From Nymphaea colorata (taxonomy: Eukaryota > Streptophyta > Magnoliopsida > Nymphaeales > Nymphaeaceae): a DNA stretch of 64,000 nt. Every line of letters begins with the position of its first letter. Positions within the stretch are counted from its first letter, which is position 1. The stretch lies in NCBI RefSeq assembly GCF_008831285.2, contig NC_045138.2, positions 20,867,934 to 20,931,933 on the forward strand. The letters are read 5' to 3'. A model generated the notes under the pieces. It was not told the DNA's origin. It worked only from the letters and a program-made list of their open reading frames with translations, and made no database searches. The translations under genes were made by a program, and so were the position numbers. Below, piece after piece: positions 61,370-64,000 of the stretch.

Positions 61370-61625
61370 GGCCATTAGCCCTGCAAACACCATTTTGGGG
61401 TGTGGGCAAGGCTAATGCCCAACCTAGAAAACCAAAACCGGGTCTGCATTGTTGCAGGCCCCTGCCTGGGTGCCGTTGCGCACCAGGCGCAATGGCGCCC
61501 TGGCCCCTCGACAAAATGCGTGTGGCAGTGGTCGATGCGCTGCCACGCGCAAGGCGATCGCATAATGCGATCACTAAGACGAACATGCACGATGCTCGAT
61601 CTCGCATCGAGCAACGGGCGATGGA
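61370..61625. repeat. GC-rich patch with stacked inverted repeats
   Basis: GC-rich amid AT-rich DNA. Foldbacks include CCAGGCGCAATGGCGCCCTGG, GCGATCGCATAATGCGATC and GATGCTCGATCTCGCATCGAGC within 200 bp. Such patches occur in LTRs or untranslated parts of some plant retroelements; I could not tie it to an element here. Confidence 0.55.
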
Positions 61626-62014
61626 ATTTTTTTTTTTTAACTTTTTATGATATGAAATAGCATAAACAAATAAAAACCCCAATTTTTTTTGTTTAAATCA
61701 TTTAAAAAGCATATAAAATTAGTTTTTTCGTTACGAAAGGGTGGTCGACTCCATTTTGAGCGACTCCAAACTCGTTCCAAATCTGATTTTGGTTTAGTTA
61801 GTTGTCGACATGTTCGAGTGTGCGACTTGGGTTTTAAGAAAAAACGTTTTGGCATGAGAAATGAGTTCTTAAAACAAAGGGAAGGTCCGTGCACGCGCGA
61901 TGCTCAAATTTTGTCGTTTCGAACTTGATTCTAATTTTGGGTCTGAAATGCTTGATGTGGATCTGAACTTGGGGTTTGGATTTAATTTGGATCTTCAAAA
62001 ATTTTAGAAAAAAT

Positions 62015-63875
62015 TGAGATGATTACAATGAGCTTATCAATGATTTTTCTATATTGACTGGCATCTTTGAGAACCTCTCCTTCTTCATTATCAAGCTTCA
62101 AGTGTTGTTCCATAGGAGTGTCATATGGTTTTGCTCCCTTACAGCCTGTTTCATTTAAAATAGTATGGAGATATTTCTTTTAAGATAAAAATATCTCTTT
62201 TTAGATCTTGCGACTTCAATGCCGAGCATGTATCTAAGTTTGCCCAAGCCTTTTAACTTCAATTTTTCATTCATCACATATTTGAGATTCTTGATTCCCA
62301 CTAAGTCGTCGCCTGCAATAATTATATCATCTACATAGATCACTAGAATTATGTTTCTTTTAGTTGTGGTCTTGTAAAATAAGGAATAATTTGCCTTTGA
62401 TTGGGGAAAACCCAAGCTTCTAAGAAATGTTGTCAATTTAGAGAACCAATTTTGGGACGGTTTTTTAAGTTCATAAATGGATTTGTTCAATTGACATACC
62501 ATATCTTCCTCCCCTTGTCGAGTGAACTCGAGCGGCAACTGCATATATACTTTTTCTACCAAGCCGCCGTAAAGAAATGTGTTATTAACATCAACCTGAA
62601 ATAGATGTCACTTTTTAATGGCTGCAAGGGCAAGCAAATAGCGGATGGTAGAAATGTTGGCAACAGGGGTGAAGATTTCATTATAATCAACACCTTCAGT
62701 CTGAGCGTCGCAACAAGGCGGGCCTTATATCTTTCAACTGATCCATCAGATTGGTATTTGATGTTGAACACCTATGCCACCGATGGGGTTTTGTCGCGAC
62801 TTTGGGTTCTACATAGCTTCAGGAAAAAATGGAGGCTCATGTTGCTCAAGTAGGGTACTCATGAAACATTGATAATGGAAGCTGAAATTGGAATCATCAA
62901 TATATGATGCAATTGGATAACGTGTACCTTTCGGTGTTGTCGAACCATCACTCGTTAACAATTTGTTGGAAATGGGTATGGTAGGAAAACACTTGCAGTC
63001 TTTAAGGTGATTGGGCATATGTCTTGGGCGGGAAGACCTACGGAGTTGGATAGAATCATTGGTGGTATTTGGGTTGACATTACTAGTATCTTGGGTTTGG
63101 TTGTCTAGTTCATCACTAGGTTGAATATTGTGGTGATCATGATTTGTTTGCAAATCAGAGATAGGAAGATCTTGGTGTTGGGTCGGATTTGAGAAGATCG
63201 CATTCTCGCCTAAGATTTGATCACTGAATGGTAAGGGAAGCACTACTATTTCATCTCCATTAGTGATATTCTCACTTTTGTAAGGAAAATAATTTTCACA
63301 AAAATGAACATCCCTGCAGGTGAACAACACATTGTTTTCAAGATAATAAACTTGATATGTCTTATCCATATGAATATCCAAGAAAGATACATCTTCTTGC
63401 ACGCATATCAAATTTATGCTTTTGATAAATATTATGAGCATAACATAGACATCCAAACATGCATAGGTGTTTGCAATGGGGGGCTTGTTGGAACAAGATT
63501 TCATAGAGTGTCTTATTGTGAAGTGCATCCAAGGGCAACCTATTTAGTAGATAAGCTGTTGTGGCAATGCATTCTCCTCAAAATTTGATGGGCAAATTTG
63601 CTTGGGAAAACAGTAACAGAACCATATTTAAAAGATCTTTATGTTTGCATTCGACTACTCCATCTTTTTGTGGTGTAGCAACACAACTATGTTGATGATC
63701 AATTCTCTTTTCATGAAGAAAAATTTGCATATCTTGAGAAAAAAATTCAGTCTCACTATCAGTATTAATAATTTTAATTCTTATTTGAAATTGATTTTCT
63801 ATAAGTGTGACAAACTTTTTAATCATACAAAAAACTTTAGATTTGTGTCTCATAAGATAGCTTGGGTCATCCTTT
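62015..63875 (-). pseudogene. Ty1/copia fragment: integrase end, linker, RT
   Basis: On the minus strand: late integrase at 63578-63853 (INTDSETEF where active copies have DNGGEF, then CVATPQKDGVVE). Then a long linker (62809-63528) with RRSSRPRHMPNHLKDC. Then RT from about 62771 (RYKARLVA, VYMQLPLEF, VIYVDDIIIAGDD, LGKLRYMLGIEVA) on to about 62015 (DTPMEQHLKL, YRKIIDKLI). RNase H is absent. Several frameshifts. Upstream similarity fades near 63880. Confidence 0.85.
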
Positions 63876-64000
63876 CACTTCACAATATAATGGAAATTGA
63901 AATTAAATGTTAGGACATATAAAACATTTTTTAGAGTAATGGTGGAGGAAATTATCGCATATCCTACATGTGAGACAGCAGTTTTAGAGCTATTGGGTAG
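63876..64000. other. Window edge, unassigned
   Basis: No further copia similarity beyond a few residues, and no other feature seen. Confidence 0.4.

Larger units (their letters stand above)
58381..62014. other. Long gene-free AT-rich interval
   Basis: No gene recognised. (TA)n near 59285 and 59346; (GA)n at about 60022-60044. Contains the tandem repeat at 60083-60915 and the GC-rich patch at 61370-61625, listed separately. Open frames in the GC-rich patch occur in several frames at once and show no protein motif. Confidence 0.5.

Noticed and set aside
61341-61682. Overlapping frames in the GC-rich patch
   Set aside because: Open in several frames on both strands at once, which reflects composition and not coding.

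Overview
This is a stretch of plant nuclear DNA. It is AT-rich and contains intron-bearing genes, an intronless cytosolic ribosomal protein gene, Ty1/copia and Ty3/gypsy remnants with initiator-Met tRNA primer sites, hAT-like and foldback miniature elements, a SINE, and many (TA)n and (CT)n runs. Everything recognised is angiosperm-like. I cannot name the species from the sequence alone; an early-diverging angiosperm such as a water lily is only a guess.

The backbone is a same-strand tandem array of TIC32-like short-chain dehydrogenase/reductase (SDR) genes. Three copies give complete eight-exon reading frames when spliced by hand: A (660-10288, 326 aa), C (40411-47721, 325 aa) and D (52897-57323, 322 aa). 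Copy B (19743-22775) is a pseudogene with a lost splice acceptor, a frameshift, a stop and no last exon. C' (48414-49992) holds only exons 6-8 and is a duplicate of the 3' end of A. An orphan exon 3 lies at 34883-34948. Flanking sequence was copied with the genes: 1-250 resembles 38025-38222, and 10380-10510 resembles 50080-50210.

Region by region: 0.5-10.3 kb is gene A, with a complete antisense copia element (3911-9320) in its last intron. 12.1-18.4 kb is an older copia element carrying a nested hAT-like insertion, followed by a polypurine MITE. 19.7-22.8 kb is pseudogene B. 23.6-26.2 kb is a gypsy fragment joined directly to a copia fragment. 26.2-30.2 kb shows no recognisable gene. 30.27-30.68 kb (minus strand) is the gene for ribosomal protein eL27. 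33.2-36.5 kb holds a foldback element, a perfect hairpin, a duplicated piece of the array, a defective LTR element and an EIN3/EIL DNA-binding-domain pseudogene that begins at the LTR edge. 40.1-57.3 kb holds C, C' with a triplicated SINE, and D. 57.8-64 kb is copia debris, a five-copy ~177-bp tandem repeat and a GC-rich inverted-repeat patch.

Only four loci look able to make a normal protein: the three SDR genes and eL27. The rest records how an SDR cluster grew by duplication and was then broken up by repeats. Gene models rest on splice sites, reading-frame continuity and comparison between copies; no transcript evidence was available.
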